A stretch of DNA of 64,000 nucleotides, taken from assembly GCF_030272615.1 (NCBI RefSeq), contig NC_081407.1, forward strand, positions 147,807,744 through 147,871,743, in the 5' to 3' direction. Each line of letters opens with the position of its first letter. Position 1 is the stretch's first letter. Below are positions 24,319 through 36,371 of the stretch, in pieces. The translations under genes were made by a program, and so were the position numbers. The notes below the pieces were generated by a model. That model saw only the letters and a program-made list of their open reading frames with translations. It was not told the origin of the DNA and did not search any database. Origin of the DNA: Cryptomeria japonica. Its lineage: Eukaryota > Streptophyta > Pinopsida > Cupressales > Cupressaceae.

Positions 24319-26414
24319 ATCTTTGTAGATATCATTAAAAGATTTCGTTTCATCCCATTTCAATTATAATTTATTTTTTGACATTCTAAATTACTCCAAA
24401 ACAAATAGATCAATATGATATCCATAATGATATCTATAATGATGCTCAAAGTAGAGTAAATTCTTTCTTTTCAATCTTTAAGGTTTGTTACTAGCACGTA
24501 GCAACTTTTGACATTTTAAATTGCCCCCAAATAAATAGATCAACATGGCATCAATGATGATGTTCAAAAATTGTGAAAGTGGGGGTAACTTCTTTCCTTT
24601 CTATGCTTAAGGATTGTTACTCGCCCCTGGCATCTGCCCTACGTCATCTTGTGCTTTCTTTATTTGGCCTGGGGTAACTTATTTCTGCTTACGACTACAA
24701 AATTCTTCTGCTCTTCATTGAGTTCTCGATTTCACCACGGTGTTTGTAGCACTTACACTATTACAAACACGATTTTTCCATGGTATTTTAGGTTTCGCTT
24801 TGGAGTACTACACTTTTACCATGCTATTCCTGTGCTTGGATTCATATATGTTTTCACCATGACAATTTTATAACTATCAAAATAAATGATTTCGCACGGA
24901 AGCAGCGAATCCTTCATTCTACTTTCATCCGTGATTTTCTTCTAGAGCACGAGTTTCTTCTGAGTTCTTTTGTTGTTCTTCCCTCGTTCGCCTTCCGTAA
25001 AAATACATTTTTCCACATCACATGATTCTTATCAACCTTTTTTTGAGTCATTTTAAATGATTTAAAAATTTGTCTTTTGTAAATAATAGTTTGTCAGTTG
25101 TCTTTTCCTTTTTTGTTTGGTCGGGGGTAATAAGGTTTTTATTAATTTCTAAGCATTAATAATACAATATATATTATTTTTTAAAAAGTTGGATAACAAA
25201 AAAACATATTCTAAAAGTCTATTGGGATTCAGTCGAAAACAAAAGAGAAAACAATTTAAGTAAGGTCAAGTTCGAACATCAAGAAACTTAAAATTTGGTT
25301 AAGCAATATCATCAAAATAGAGATCACTATTATTTGATTTACCCTCAATATCAATAGAGATGGAACCATCATCAATAGTCTCCCAACCAATTACAACACC
25401 TTCCTTCTCATCATCTTCATATATAGATTTTAGCCATGAAAAGGGAATTAGTAAACTCTAAACAAGGAAATTATCAAGAGTCCTATACCCATGAAAAGAG
25501 GTGGAAGGAAATCAAGAAAGTTGAGACCAACTACAAGCTTCACTATCCTTAGACCTATGAGATTAAGAGACTTGAGAATGCAAATTTCAGTTTCTTCTAG
25601 CATGTTGACTATGGCCATACCTACATCAATGAGGTAAGGAAGAATCAAGAGCTGGAAATCAATTATGTAAGATAGCATCATATGCATTGTCTAAGAGATC
25701 TTATATATGCACAAATTCAAGTGCGGCCTTAATACCTTACACCTATATTTACATAAGAACAATAGATAAAATCATAGTTTTTGTATACAAATAAACATGT
25801 CCATTAGTTGCATAACTTGAGAATAGATCTTAATTTTTATCTTTCAAAATAGTAGAATGAATTTTCATCTTGAAGCTATGTCAAATGTAGGAATAATGAA
25901 ATTGGAGAGAAGTATAGTCACCCATCAAAACCATATGCCATGTGAAAAGAACAAGTCAAAAGGGCTTAAAATCATGTTTCTAAATCCAATCTTATTTGAG
26001 CTCTACTATAGAGCCAAAAGATATTCTTGGTGTTATTGTTTTTTTCATTGGAAGGAGGAGAAGGGCTAAGAACACCTTAATGGCACAAGAAAAAACCAAG
26101 TAGAAGACTTTGATAAATAATACATGCAAAATAAGTTTATGTTAGACTGAAGAATTACTATCCTAATAGTTTATAACTATCAATGTGAAGTGCTACAAAA
26201 TGATTAGAGATGTCAATAATGGTTTAACTAATCCATTATTGAGAGATGAGATATTTGCCACAAGAATCACTTGTGGAGCCTATAATTATGAAATAATGTT
26301 TCAAGATCTCATGTATAAACTGTTCACTTGGCCTTGAAGGACCTAACCGTAATTTTTTGAAGCTCAAGGAGAGGGATGGAATCAATAATAGTTTATAAGG
26401 TCTGCTAATGATGA
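24319..26414. repeat. Direct duplication, copy 1
   Basis: Matches 27869-29867 over almost its full length, in the same orientation and order. Shared landmarks are AACATGGCATCAATGATGAT, ACTCGCCCCTGGCATCTGCC, the ATTTCGCACGGAA segment, and the gene-tail blocks below. Copy 1 has small extra segments (for example TTGGCCTGGGGTAAC at about 24663). The two copies lie about 3.5 kb apart start to start. Confidence 0.85.
25299..25651 (-). pseudogene. Unrecognised gene tail, duplication copy 1
   Basis: Two minus-strand coding-like blocks. Block A (25651-25489) follows a splice-acceptor-like TTTCCAG and reads LLILPYLIDVGMAIVNMLEE then LVVGLNFLDFLPPLFMG, a hydrophobic or helix-rich stretch. Block B (about 25414-25299) reads GVVIGWETIDDGSISIDIEG and ends SDLYFDDIA before a TAA. 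The partner copy keeps the same two blocks, so they were coding before the duplication. The acceptor AG expected before block B is absent here. No family recognised. Confidence 0.4.
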
Positions 26415-27868
26415 TTGGATAACTATAATCTTAACACGGGATTAGGCCAACATTGAAAATTCTTGGTAGATTCATCAAGGAGATTAGAAAGCATTTTAAT
26501 TCCTCTATGAAATTATTTCAAAGCACATTAGCCCTATGTGATTCTACAAAAGGGTTGTGTTTATTAGATAGAACTTAAGGCCACCAAATAGAGTGTTGAT
26601 TAATTGAAAGTCTACTAATGAATTCATTTCCACTTGAAAGAAGCTATGGTTTGATGGGATCCCAAACCATCTATATAATAATGATCATAAATGTGTCATT
26701 AATTCTCTAAGAATCATTATGATGGCACCCACTATGTAATAGATTCCCAAAATATACACAAATTGGAACCAACAAGTTCTACATGCACCTTAAACTCTTG
26801 TTGTAGGGATAAATATTTAGTTGTGGAGAGTCAAAAATAAGCTACAAGAACCACAACTAAGCTACAAATAATAGTTGCATTGGCATGTTGTGATGGTTAA
26901 TTTTTTGTTTTATTTTTCTTGCCATCAACATTTAAACCCCACAAAAGTGTTATTGTTGAATGTTTAAATGGGGATGAGATCCCCTGTTTGTGACCTCACC
27001 AATTCATAGCTTTAGGCCAAAAGCATTTACCCCTCTTTTCAAAAAAAGTTGCAAGCTATAACAATAGAAACAATGTTACAAAAACTAATGTTTATATAGG
27101 AAAAAATATACGCTATATGAACAAGCTAGAAGCTATAAGAATAATAGAAATTAATATCGTAGGAATATAAATCTATTTACTAGAAGATTAACCATACAAT
27201 AGAAATTCACAAAATGCCATGATGTTTATGTAGAAAGCAATCTCTTTTGAGTAACAAACTCATAAAAAAATATCATTCACAAGAACAAACATAATCCAAA
27301 AATGATCAGAAATAAGTCAAGGTGTTCAATTAAATGAAATATTTTAATCTTTAGTCAATTTTTGTCCTCATTCAAATGTAATAAATTTTCAGTATTGGAT
27401 TGTCTCTTCGACTTCCAATGAAGACATAAATGTAGTGAACTTTCAACCTCTTTGACAACTTATAAGTTAGCTCAATTAGAAACCAATAGAGGGAGTTACA
27501 GGCATACAACTCTTAGGGTGAGTTTGTAAAGCTATGACATACATCTCGTCTGTCGAGTTACCCAATTTGTATCAGCTCTTATGGAGTCCATAGGCATACA
27601 TCTCCTTCACAAGTTTGCCTAACTTGTATAGACTCGGGCATACATCTATACCACGAGTTTGCCCAAATTGGGTAGATTCAAGGACATACATCTCTTTCAC
27701 GAGTTTGCCCAAAATTGTATGGTTTTTACATGTATTATGTGTTTACAATACCACCAATTCTTCTCTAAGTATTATCTCTTGAATTAATAAAATAATTCAT
27801 ATAAAAAAAAAAAAACAATTTAAAAGAAGTAATCTTTATTATATTTAACTTATATATAGTCTATTATA
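26415..27868. other. Spacer between duplication copies
   Basis: AT-rich DNA with no clear coding block. Its right part holds a diverged tandem repeat (27531-27722). Confidence 0.4.
27531..27722. repeat. Diverged tandem repeat with ACATACATCTC core
   Basis: Four imperfect units of about 45-60 bp, each starting (G/A)CATACATCT and continuing to a (C/A)GAGTTTGCCCAA-type word: near 27533, 27591, 27636 and 27684. Confidence 0.65.
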
Positions 27869-29867
27869 ATCTTTGTAGATAAGTTCAATTTCATTCTATT
27901 TGAATTATAATTTACCTCAAACAAATAGGTCAATATTACAATATAATGATGCTCATAAATTGTCAAAGTGGAGTAAATTCTTTCTTTTCAATTCTTTTAA
28001 GGTTTCTTACTAGCACCTAGCAACTTATGACATTTTAAATTAGCCCCAAATAAATAGATCAACATGGCATCAATGATGATGTTCAAAAATTGTGAAAGTG
28101 GTGTAACTTCTTTCCTTTCTATCCTTTAAGGATTGTTACTCGCCCCTGGCATCTGCCCTACGTCATCTTCTGCTTTCTTTATTTCTGCTTACGACTTCAA
28201 AATTCTGCTCTTCATGAGTTGTCGCATTTACCATGGTGTTTGTAGCACTTACACTATTACAAACACGAATTTGCCATGTTGATTAGGTTTCGCTTTGAAG
28301 TACTATACTTTTCCCATGGTATTCCTGTGCTTGGATTCATATACGTTTTCACCATGGCAATTTTATAACTATTAAAACAAATCATTTCGCACGGAATCAG
28401 CGAATTCTTCATTCTACTTTTATCCGTGATATTCTTCTAAAGCACGAGTTTCTTCTGAGTTATTTTGTTATTCTTACCTCGTTCACCTTCCGTAAAAATC
28501 CATTTTTCCACCTCACATGATTCTCATCAACCTTTTGCTTTAAAAAGAACAATTTCAGTCATCTTAAATGATTTAAAAATTTGTCTTTTGTAAATAATAG
28601 TTTGTCAATATATTATTTTAAAAAAAGTTGGATGACAAAAAAGCATATTTTAAAAGTCTATTGGGATTCAGTCGAAAACAAAAGATTAAATGATTTAAGT
28701 AGTCAAGTTTGAACATCAAGAAACATAAAATGTTGTTAAGCTATATCATCAAAAGAGGGATCACCATTATTTGTTTTACCCTCGATGTCAATAGAGATGG
28801 AACCATCATCAATAGGCTCCCAACCAATTACAACAGCTTCCTTCTCAGCATCTTGATGTATAGACTTAAAGGATGGAAAGAGGATTAGTCAACTCTAAGC
28901 AAGAAAACTTATCAAGATTTAATCAATCAAGAGCACCATACCCATGAAAAGTGGTGGAAGGAAATCAAGAAAATTTAAGCCAACTACAAGCTTCACTCTC
29001 CTTAGACCCATGAGATTAAGAGACTTGAGAATGTGAAGCTTAATATTTTTTAGCATATTGACTATGGTCATACCTACATCAATGAGGTATGGAAGAATCA
29101 AGAGCTAGAACTCTAGCAATAATTTAAGCTAGAATCACCTGCATGGTCTAAGAGATCCTATATATGCACAACTTCAAGTGTAACCTTATGATCTTGCACC
29201 TATATTTATATAATCACATTAGAAAAAATCATAGCTTTAGCATACAAAGAGAAGTGTTCATTAGCTGCATAACTTGAGAATAGATCTTAATTTCTATCTT
29301 TCGGAATACTAGAATGAATTTTCATCTTCAAGGTAAGTCAAATGTAGGAAAAACTAAATTGGACAGAAGGATGGTCACTCATCAAAACCATATGCCATGT
29401 GAAAAGAACAAGTCAAATGGGCTTAAGTCATGTTTCTAAATCCACTCTTCTTTGATGTCTAGTATAGAACCAAAAACAATTCTTGATGTTATTAAATTCT
29501 CCATTGGAAGGAGTAGAAGAGTTGAAAACACCTTAATGGGACAAGAAACATCCAAACAAGAGACTTTGATAAATAATACAATATGAAAAATAAGCTATGT
29601 TAGACTTAAGAATTACTATCCTATTAGTCTAGAACTATCAATGTGAAGTGCTACAAAATGATTAGAGATGTCAAATATTGTTTAATTGATCCAATATTGA
29701 GAGATGAGGTGTTTTCCAAAAGAATAAATTGTGCAGCCTATAATTATGAAATAGTGTTTCAAGATATCATGTCTAATCTTTCCACTTGAGCTTGGAGGAC
29801 CTACCCATAATTTTATGAACCACAAGGAGTGGGATGGAATCATTAATAGTTTATAAGTTTTCCTAAT
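27869..29867. repeat. Direct duplication, copy 2
   Basis: Partner of 24319-26414. It is cut at its right end by a solo LTR: CCTAAT before the LTR and CATGATTGG after it line up with copy 1's GCTAATGATGATTGG. Confidence 0.85.
28736..29104 (-). pseudogene. Unrecognised gene tail, duplication copy 2
   Basis: Same two blocks as copy 1. Block A (29104-28942, 163 bases as in copy 1) reads LPYLIDVGMTIVNMLKN and LVVGLNFLDFLPPLFMG. Block B (28864-28736) reads KEAVVIGWEPIDDGSISIDI and ends GDPSFDDIA then TAA, here with an intact CTTTAAG acceptor. Block B matches copy 1 more closely in protein than in flanking DNA. The junction phase between the blocks is unclear, so the gene model is incomplete. Function unknown. 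Confidence 0.4.
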
Positions 29868-31538
29868 TGTGTGGGAGAAAAAGTGACACTAAGCAAACAT
29901 GCCCTAATCTCACTTTCAACCACACACTTGTGGAATACGAAAGAGCCTAGAGGTATCACACAATTGGCTACTTCTTCTTGTGGAAGAGAGAGCCATGGGC
30001 TACCTATTAGGATTTCTATTCCTTTGTTGCCATTGAAAGATGAAATAATGCAAGTTCAATCCCTAACCCCAAAGTGCAAGTATGAACTAATGACAAGATT
30101 GCAGAATTGAACTTAAACAATGGAAAGCTGTAAACACAAGGACAAGACAAGAATGTAAATGCGTACCCAGAGTTAAAATCTGACTGAAAATGTTTGGGAC
30201 AGGGGCGCAGGCGCCACTGTCCTGATTCTGCCCCTGAAACTGCTCCGAAAACTGCTGTTTTTGCACTTTGGAAAAGCTGTCAAAAATACTGAAAATGCTG
30301 TCTGTCAGGAGGACCAGGGCGCCCAGCGCCCCTGTCCCAGGGACCAGGGTGCCCAGCGCCCCTATCCTGGCAGGACCAGGGCGCCCCACGCCCCTGTCCT
30401 GGTCTTTTGCTCTGAAATTTGGTGCGGAGTGCTGTCTCGACCTGCTATTCCCGGATCTGCAACCTGCGGCATTGTCTGAGTCCCGAAACCTGCACTTATA
30501 TCTGAAAAGATGTTTGGGCAGCTATATAGGGTTTTGCCTTAGTCAAACCCCCGCTTCGGTGATTTCCACCTCCACGAATAGCCAAGTTGTATTGTAAAAT
30601 GTATTGTGTGTGCAGACCTAGTGTGTGTGCAAGGTCCTTAAATGCAAGAAAGCAAACTAGAGCAACCTAGAAAGTAAACCCTAATTGCTTGTAAATGATA
30701 ATGTAAATGCTCTAAATCAAGATGCAAAGTGATCTAAAGCATGAATAAAGGATATATTGAAGCTTATGCAAAGACATGAAAACAACATAAAATCATACCC
30801 AACCCTCGAGGGAGAAGTACAAGCCAATCTTCAGTCGGTAATCTCCTATTGTTCTTCAATGTCTCCCAAGCCCTAAATGAATGAAATTGATGAATGCTTG
30901 ATGGATGGATGTTGAATGTTGTTGAAGTCTTCAAAGATCTGCTCTTTCACTGCATAGAAGGTCCTCCCAAGCCAAAATTCCGATCCTTTCAAATGAAGAA
31001 AGAGAGCTCTTATATATGAAACCCTAGGTCTTAATTCCAACTTTTGGCCGACCTAGAGATTGAATCTCCCGCCAATTTCTTGGGGTTAGGATTTATTTTA
31101 TGATTAGATCGCGCTCCTAAAATTTCGGGAAAAATGTCCGGGACCATGTTGCACTCCAGGCGCCATGGTCTCGACAACTCTTCACCAAATTTTCAGGGCC
31201 GTCGGATATGATGATTTTAGAGAGAATCCCGAAGTTACAGGTGATTTCGAGATGTTTTGACCCCCGAAATCAAGCCCCCAAGTTCAAAATAGGACCTAAT
31301 TAGGGTTTTTGATTAAATGATGTATAGGAGGAATAAAATGAAAAGGGCACACTTTAATGAAAAGGGCCCAACTTTATGATATGGGAGATGATAAAATAGA
31401 ACCCTAGACCTAATTAATTTAATTAATTAAGTGCTAAAGGGGAAATGCAATGCAAAATACAAAATGCGCCAAGGCGGGTGCTAAACTAGGTGTGAAATTG
31501 TACCACCCTAGCAAGTGCGTACAATTTACGACGCTACA
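29868..31538 (-). mobile_element. Solo LTR (1671 bp) with CTAAT target duplication
   Basis: Bounded by TGTGTGGGAG and GACGCTACA and flanked by CTAAT at 29863-29867 and 31539-31543. On the minus strand it starts TGTAGCGTCG; a TATATAAGAGCTC box lies at about 31004-31016 on the same strand, which sets the orientation. No internal region. It contains three GC-rich units of about 31 bp (30305-30402). Confidence 0.88.
30305..30402. repeat. GC-rich tandem repeat in solo LTR
   Basis: Three units around GACCAGGGCGCCCAGCGCCC with a roughly 31-bp period, in an otherwise AT-rich LTR. Confidence 0.75.
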
Positions 31539-31543
31539 CTAAT

Positions 31544-32272
31544 CATGATTGGAGAAAAAATAGAGTGAAATGAATACAAAACTATAATAATAAAATTGAA
31601 GAGTCCACAATTTTTATTATTATAGATGAATCCTATGAATACAAGATTTGAACTTAAATTTCTAGTTATTAGTTCAACCTTCTCTACGTGACTTATATTT
31701 TTCATATTCATCCTTATAAGATTGAAATAATTTATTTTTTCTTACTTAGTTTGACCATAGAATATGTATCTTCATAATAAATTATAATGATTATATACTT
31801 ATATAAATTACATTGGACACAACTTCAATATTACTTCACATTGTCTAATGTTCTTATTCACATGCTACATGCCCTTTCTCAGAGATCTTTGTGTTCATTT
31901 ACTTATACACATGCGAAAAGAATTCAATGAACTTGTGAAGTTTGCATTAAAATTGTTTTCTCTATCAACATTTGTCCACAATTTGATCTCATACTTGCAA
32001 TGGGCCTATTGATTTGATATTAGTATATAATCATTCATAATCTTTTTGATCATCTCATTTCAATAAATATTATTTGAATCTAGTTGAACCTATCTCCATC
32101 TCTCTTTTCTCTTTGTCTTTTCTTTCTGACTATTATATCTAACATCCATACACCATACCTTAATTCATGCATGCCCTTGGTTCATAAGTTATTCTTATCC
32201 CCATACTCTTGTTATTCATAGTTAGAATGAGTTTCCTTGTCAATATGGAGGACACTTTGAATTTGTCCCTTC
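31544..32272. other. Unassigned DNA between solo LTR and copia D
   Basis: AT-rich; no gene or element end seen. The first bases continue duplication copy 2. Confidence 0.4.
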
Positions 32273-32759
32273 TGTTGATAACTAATGTAGCTCGAGCATG
32301 CAACTCCATGCAACTCAAGTTGGTTTTTAGACTCCACCACCATACACCAGCATGTAGCCAGATTAATTTAGTTAATAGTTTGTTTTTTCTCATGAAAATA
32401 AAGCATGTTATGCATGAAGTTAGACTATTCTTAGATTAGAGCTTTCTTTAGAACTGTTGGTTTCTTTTTTCACCAAATATTGCATGCTCTTTATTTTTAG
32501 TGTATGTTTCATTTTTAGAGACCTTGCTTTTACAAGCAAACAATAATCTATAAATATGTAAGCTTTGTATTCTTTTAATTAAGCCGCAATAAAAGAAATT
32601 GGTGTGTACAATTCCAAAAAAATAGGGCACTTTGTTTTTTATTCTGAATTGTGATTTCCTTTTGCAATTTATTCTTTTGTTGTTATTGTTTTCTCTCTCT
32701 ATTATTATTTTTGTTAATCAGTTGGTTCAGAGAGGATAGGTCGGGTTCAAAATTCTACA
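32273..32759 (+). repeat. 5' LTR of copia D
   Basis: 487 bp; TATAAATA at about 32549 and an AATAAAA word near 32588 are candidate promoter and polyadenylation signals. Very similar to the 3' copy. Confidence 0.92.
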
Positions 32760-32761
32760 AG

Positions 32762-32773
32762 TGGTATCCGAGC
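32762..32773 (+). other. Primer-binding site of copia D
   Basis: TGGTATCCGAGC, two bases past the LTR; differs from the canonical initiator-Met complement TGGTATCAGAGC at one position. Confidence 0.85.
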
Positions 32774-32828
32774 AGGTAAAATCGTTTTGGGTTAAAGTTT
32801 TATTGTTGGAATTTTGCCAAAGTTGATC

Positions 32829-33810
32829 ATGTCGAATTCTAACCATATGCCCATTCCAGAATTTGATGGTAATGATTATGATTATTGGTGCATTAAGATG
32901 CTGGCCTTTTTTATTGAAAAATATTTGTGGGAGATTATTGAATTAGGTTATGAGGAGCCAACTGATTGGAATGCCCTTACAACCAATGAAAGAACAACAA
33001 GAAAGGAAGCAATGGAAAATAATGCTCAAGCTTTGTTTCACATTCAGATAGCTCTTGATAAGAGCTTATTTCCAAGAATATTAGGAGCAACAACTGCCAA
33101 AGATGCCTGGAAGACTCTACAAGAAGCTTACCAGGGTAGTGATAAAGTTAAGGTGGTCAAGCTTCAGATATTGAAGCGAGAGTTCGATAATTTGAAGATG
33201 CAAGAAGCTGAAAATATAAGTGATTATTGTGTCAGAGTCAAAGATGTGGTTAATAAAATGGCTACACTTGGGGAAATTGTAAGCAATGAAGTTTTGATAA
33301 AAAAAGGTGTTGAGATCTTTGACACCCAGATGGAATCATGTAGCAATAATCATAGAAGAAAGCAAAGATTTGACAAAACTACAGTTTGATCAACTAGTTG
33401 GATCCCTGATGTCTCATGAAGAAAGATTGAAAGATTGTTTTGAAAGTGTAGAGAAAGCATTTTTCTCTAAATTGCTAATCACAAAAAATGAAGATGTAAG
33501 CAACAGTAGTGCCAAAATCAATCAAGGCCAAGGTAAAGGGAAAAGCCAAAATTCTTCAAGAGGAAGAGGTAAAGGTGGCTCAAGAGGAAGAGGTGGTTCC
33601 AGAGACAGAGGTAGAGGCAGATTTGATAAGAGAAATGTTCAATGTTACCATTGTAACATGTATGACCACTTTAAAAGAGAATACAGATTAAAAGAAGGTA
33701 AAAGTGCTAACTATGCTCAAGAAAGTAGTGGGAATCCTCCTGATCACTTATTTTTATCTTATGCCAAGGGTGAAAATACTAGTCAAGATCATTCGGTACC
33801 TAGATTCTAG
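32829..33810 (+). pseudogene. Copia D gag
   Basis: Starts at ATG 32829 (MSNSNHMPIPEFDG), the usual N-terminal motif of this copia gag family, with YDYWCIKM, LGATTAKDAWKTLQ and LKREFDNLKM of the UBN2 domain. A frameshift near 33305 moves the frame to LTPRWNHVAIIIEESKDL and the basic SRGRGKGGSRGRGG linker. The zinc knuckle reads CYHCNMYDHFKREY: the last Cys of CX2CX4HX4C is replaced by Tyr. Gag should form the particle and bind RNA; this copy cannot without repair. Confidence 0.85.
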
Positions 33811-35299
33811 ATGCGCTAACCATATGATAGGGAATGTGAAATTGTTCTCAACAAAGGATGGAAGTTTCAAATCCAAGATCTAGCTTGGTGATGATAAATC
33901 CTTGGAGGTTGCTGCCAAAGGAGCTATGGACATTCAAACAAAAGAAGGTATAAAGAGTATACATGATATTTATTATACTCCACAATTGAAACACAAATTG
34001 TTAATTGTTGGGAAGCTATGTGAGAAAAATTATAAAGTAGTCTTTGAGAATAAGACATGTACTATCTATGATAAGAATAAGGGTAATAGGGTGATCACTG
34101 TTTTTTCTATGACAAGAAATAAGATGTTTCCCTTGAGGTTTGGTGAACATAACAACAGTTTGGCAAATATGGCTTATGAGGATTCAAGTTGGTTATGGCA
34201 TCTCGGGTATGGGCATTTAAATTTTATAGTTTGAAGTTTCTAACCTCGCATGTAGTAGTTTCTGGTTTGCCCAAGGTTGAAGAACACAAGGAGGTTTGTG
34301 AAGGTTGTGCGAAAGGAAAGCATGTAAGGGAAAAGTTTCCAAAGGACAATGCATGGAGGGCTCATCACCCACTTCAGCTTGTTCGTTCAGATATATGTGG
34401 TCCTATGCAGACTAATAGTTTGGGTAAGTCATCATATTTCATCACTTTTATTGATGATTACTCGTGCAAAATTGTTGGGTATATTTTTTGAAGGCCAAGG
34501 ATGAAGCCCTAGATGCATTCAAGAAGTTTAAATCCCTTGTGGAAAATGAGAAAGGATGCAAGATCAAGTGTTTAAGGACTAATCGTGGAGGAGAATTTTG
34601 CTCAAAGACTTTCCAGAGTTATTGTGATCTCAATGGCATCAAGAGGCAACTCACAATTGCATACACACCTCAACAGAATGGGGTAGATGAAAGAAAGAAT
34701 TGTACTATGGTTGAAATGATAAGGTGCTTGTTACAAACTAAGGGATTGAGCAATTCTTATTGGGGAGATGTTGTTGCTATAGTAGTGTATATCCTCAACC
34801 GTAGCCCCACCAGTGCACGAGAAAAGATGACTCCTTATGAAGCTTGGTATGGAAAAAGGCCTAATGTTAATCATTTCAAAGTTTTTGGTTGTTTGACTTA
34901 TGTGAATGTACCTGATCAGAATAGATAGAAGTTAGATGCAAAGAGTGAGTCATGTATTTTTATTGGGTATAGTGAGAAAAGCAAGGCTTATAGATTGTAT
35001 AATCCCCTCACTAACAAGCTTATTGTCTCAAGAGATGTGATTTTTGATGAAGGGGGAGTTTATGGTCATAAAAAAGGCCATGTTGAGAAGCCAAAATCTG
35101 TTTTGAATGATGATTAATTATTGATATTGATCATGAGCAGCCAACTAATGTTTCTATATCTAGTGGTTTAACTCCACCAAGCAGCCCTTCATCAAGTTCT
35201 TCAGTACCAAGTTCAAGTCCAACTTCTTCTCCAAGTTCTACAAGGAAGGTAAGAAGATTGAGTGATATCTACCAGAGGAGTTGAAATCAAGTACATGAA
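33790..35299 (+). pseudogene. Copia D protease and integrase
   Basis: Protease active site reads YLDSRCANHM, where the family has DSG; Gly to Arg by one base. A TAG at 33881 sits where LGDD is expected to follow a Gln. Integrase: pre-integrase LWHLGYGHLNF, zinc CEGCAKGKH, catalytic RSDICGPM and RTNRGGEF, third-residue region YTPQQNGVDERKN, then NRSPTSAREKMTPYEAWYGK and FIGYSEKSKAYRLYNP. Frameshifts lie near 34230 and 34487, with a TAG at 34926. The catalytic Asp of RTD is Asn. The linker to RT is cut by a solo LTR at 35305. Confidence 0.85.
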
Positions 35300-35304
35300 G
35301 AAAA

Positions 35305-36371
35305 TGTTGGTATTTTTGTATGGTTTTGTCATTGATGTCAACACCTACTAAACACTTATCAACTCTGGCACTTTGGAGAATCAACAACATTCACCAGCAA
35401 GCAAGTGACTCATGCACAGTCATCAATATCTAGTACACCAGCAAGTTATAATGATCACCGACACTTGGAATGATATGGAAAACACTTGCTTATGTCAAAG
35501 ACATTGTGTGGACACTTTGTTTTGGAGTTTTGTTTATTGGCATATTAGCATTTGCATATTTGCTGTTACCGGCAAATAGGTCCAGGTTACACCAGCAGGT
35601 TTATCTTTTCCAAATCAACACAACACGCTATGGAGATGATTAATTATTGTTGTAAATGCATTAAGCCGACATGTTGAATCAGTTATTGCATCGGATATTG
35701 TATAATTTGTAAAAAAAAATTATTGTAATGTCTTGTAGAGCCAACCTACTAAAATTGGTCTTAGGGTATGGTATAAATGTAAGATCTTATTTGTAAGATC
35801 AAATGTGGAATGCAAAAAAGGATTGTGTGAAGATATATGCAAGAATAAGAAGAGCTATACATGCAGACATTATTTGAAGATTGAAGGAGGGTTTTTGTGA
35901 AGACAATCAGAACTACATTAGTACTGAATCCAACATATGAAGATGCTATTTTGTGCAATACATTCTTATTGGATTTAACCATCCAACTGTAGTCAGTGTG
36001 ACTCCCATTTTGTGATTGAGCAGTGAGCTCTAGGCGCTTGGCCTTTCTGCATGTGCAAACCCCATTTATGTATACTTACTATTTGCAGTAGTATCATCTG
36101 ATTGTGGGTAAGGTTTCCCACCGTGGTTTTTCCCCTTACAAGGTTTCCACGTACAAATACTGGTGTTATGTGTTGTGGATGACTTTGTCTTTATGTTTTA
36201 TGCACTAATCCTTACTGGTATAACAATTAACTATTAAAACTGTCTACCGACATATTAAACTGATTTACCGGTATTAAGCATTAAGTTGGTTAAGTTGTTT
36301 TGGTTTGAATTTATTTGACAACTGATTCACCCCCCCCCCCCCCCCCTCTCAGTTGTCTCTGGGACCTAACA
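35305..36371 (+). mobile_element. Solo LTR inside copia D (1067 bp)
   Basis: TGTTGGTATT to GACCTAACA, flanked by GAAAA (35300-35304) and GAAAT (36372-36376), a duplication with one mismatch. Contains the shared CAGTGAGCTCTAGGC motif (about 36021), CCACCGTGGTTTTTCCCC (about 36119) and a long C-run before CTCTCAGT (about 36330-36350). Pol reads on after it at IPIGEIVNF. Confidence 0.87.

Noticed and set aside
27531-27722. Possible CRISPR-like array
   Set aside because: Units are tandem and diverged without unique spacers, and the sequence is plant nuclear.
30087-30597. Overlapping open frames in both directions in the solo LTR
   Set aside because: They follow the GC-rich tandem units; the region is fully explained as an LTR with a target duplication.
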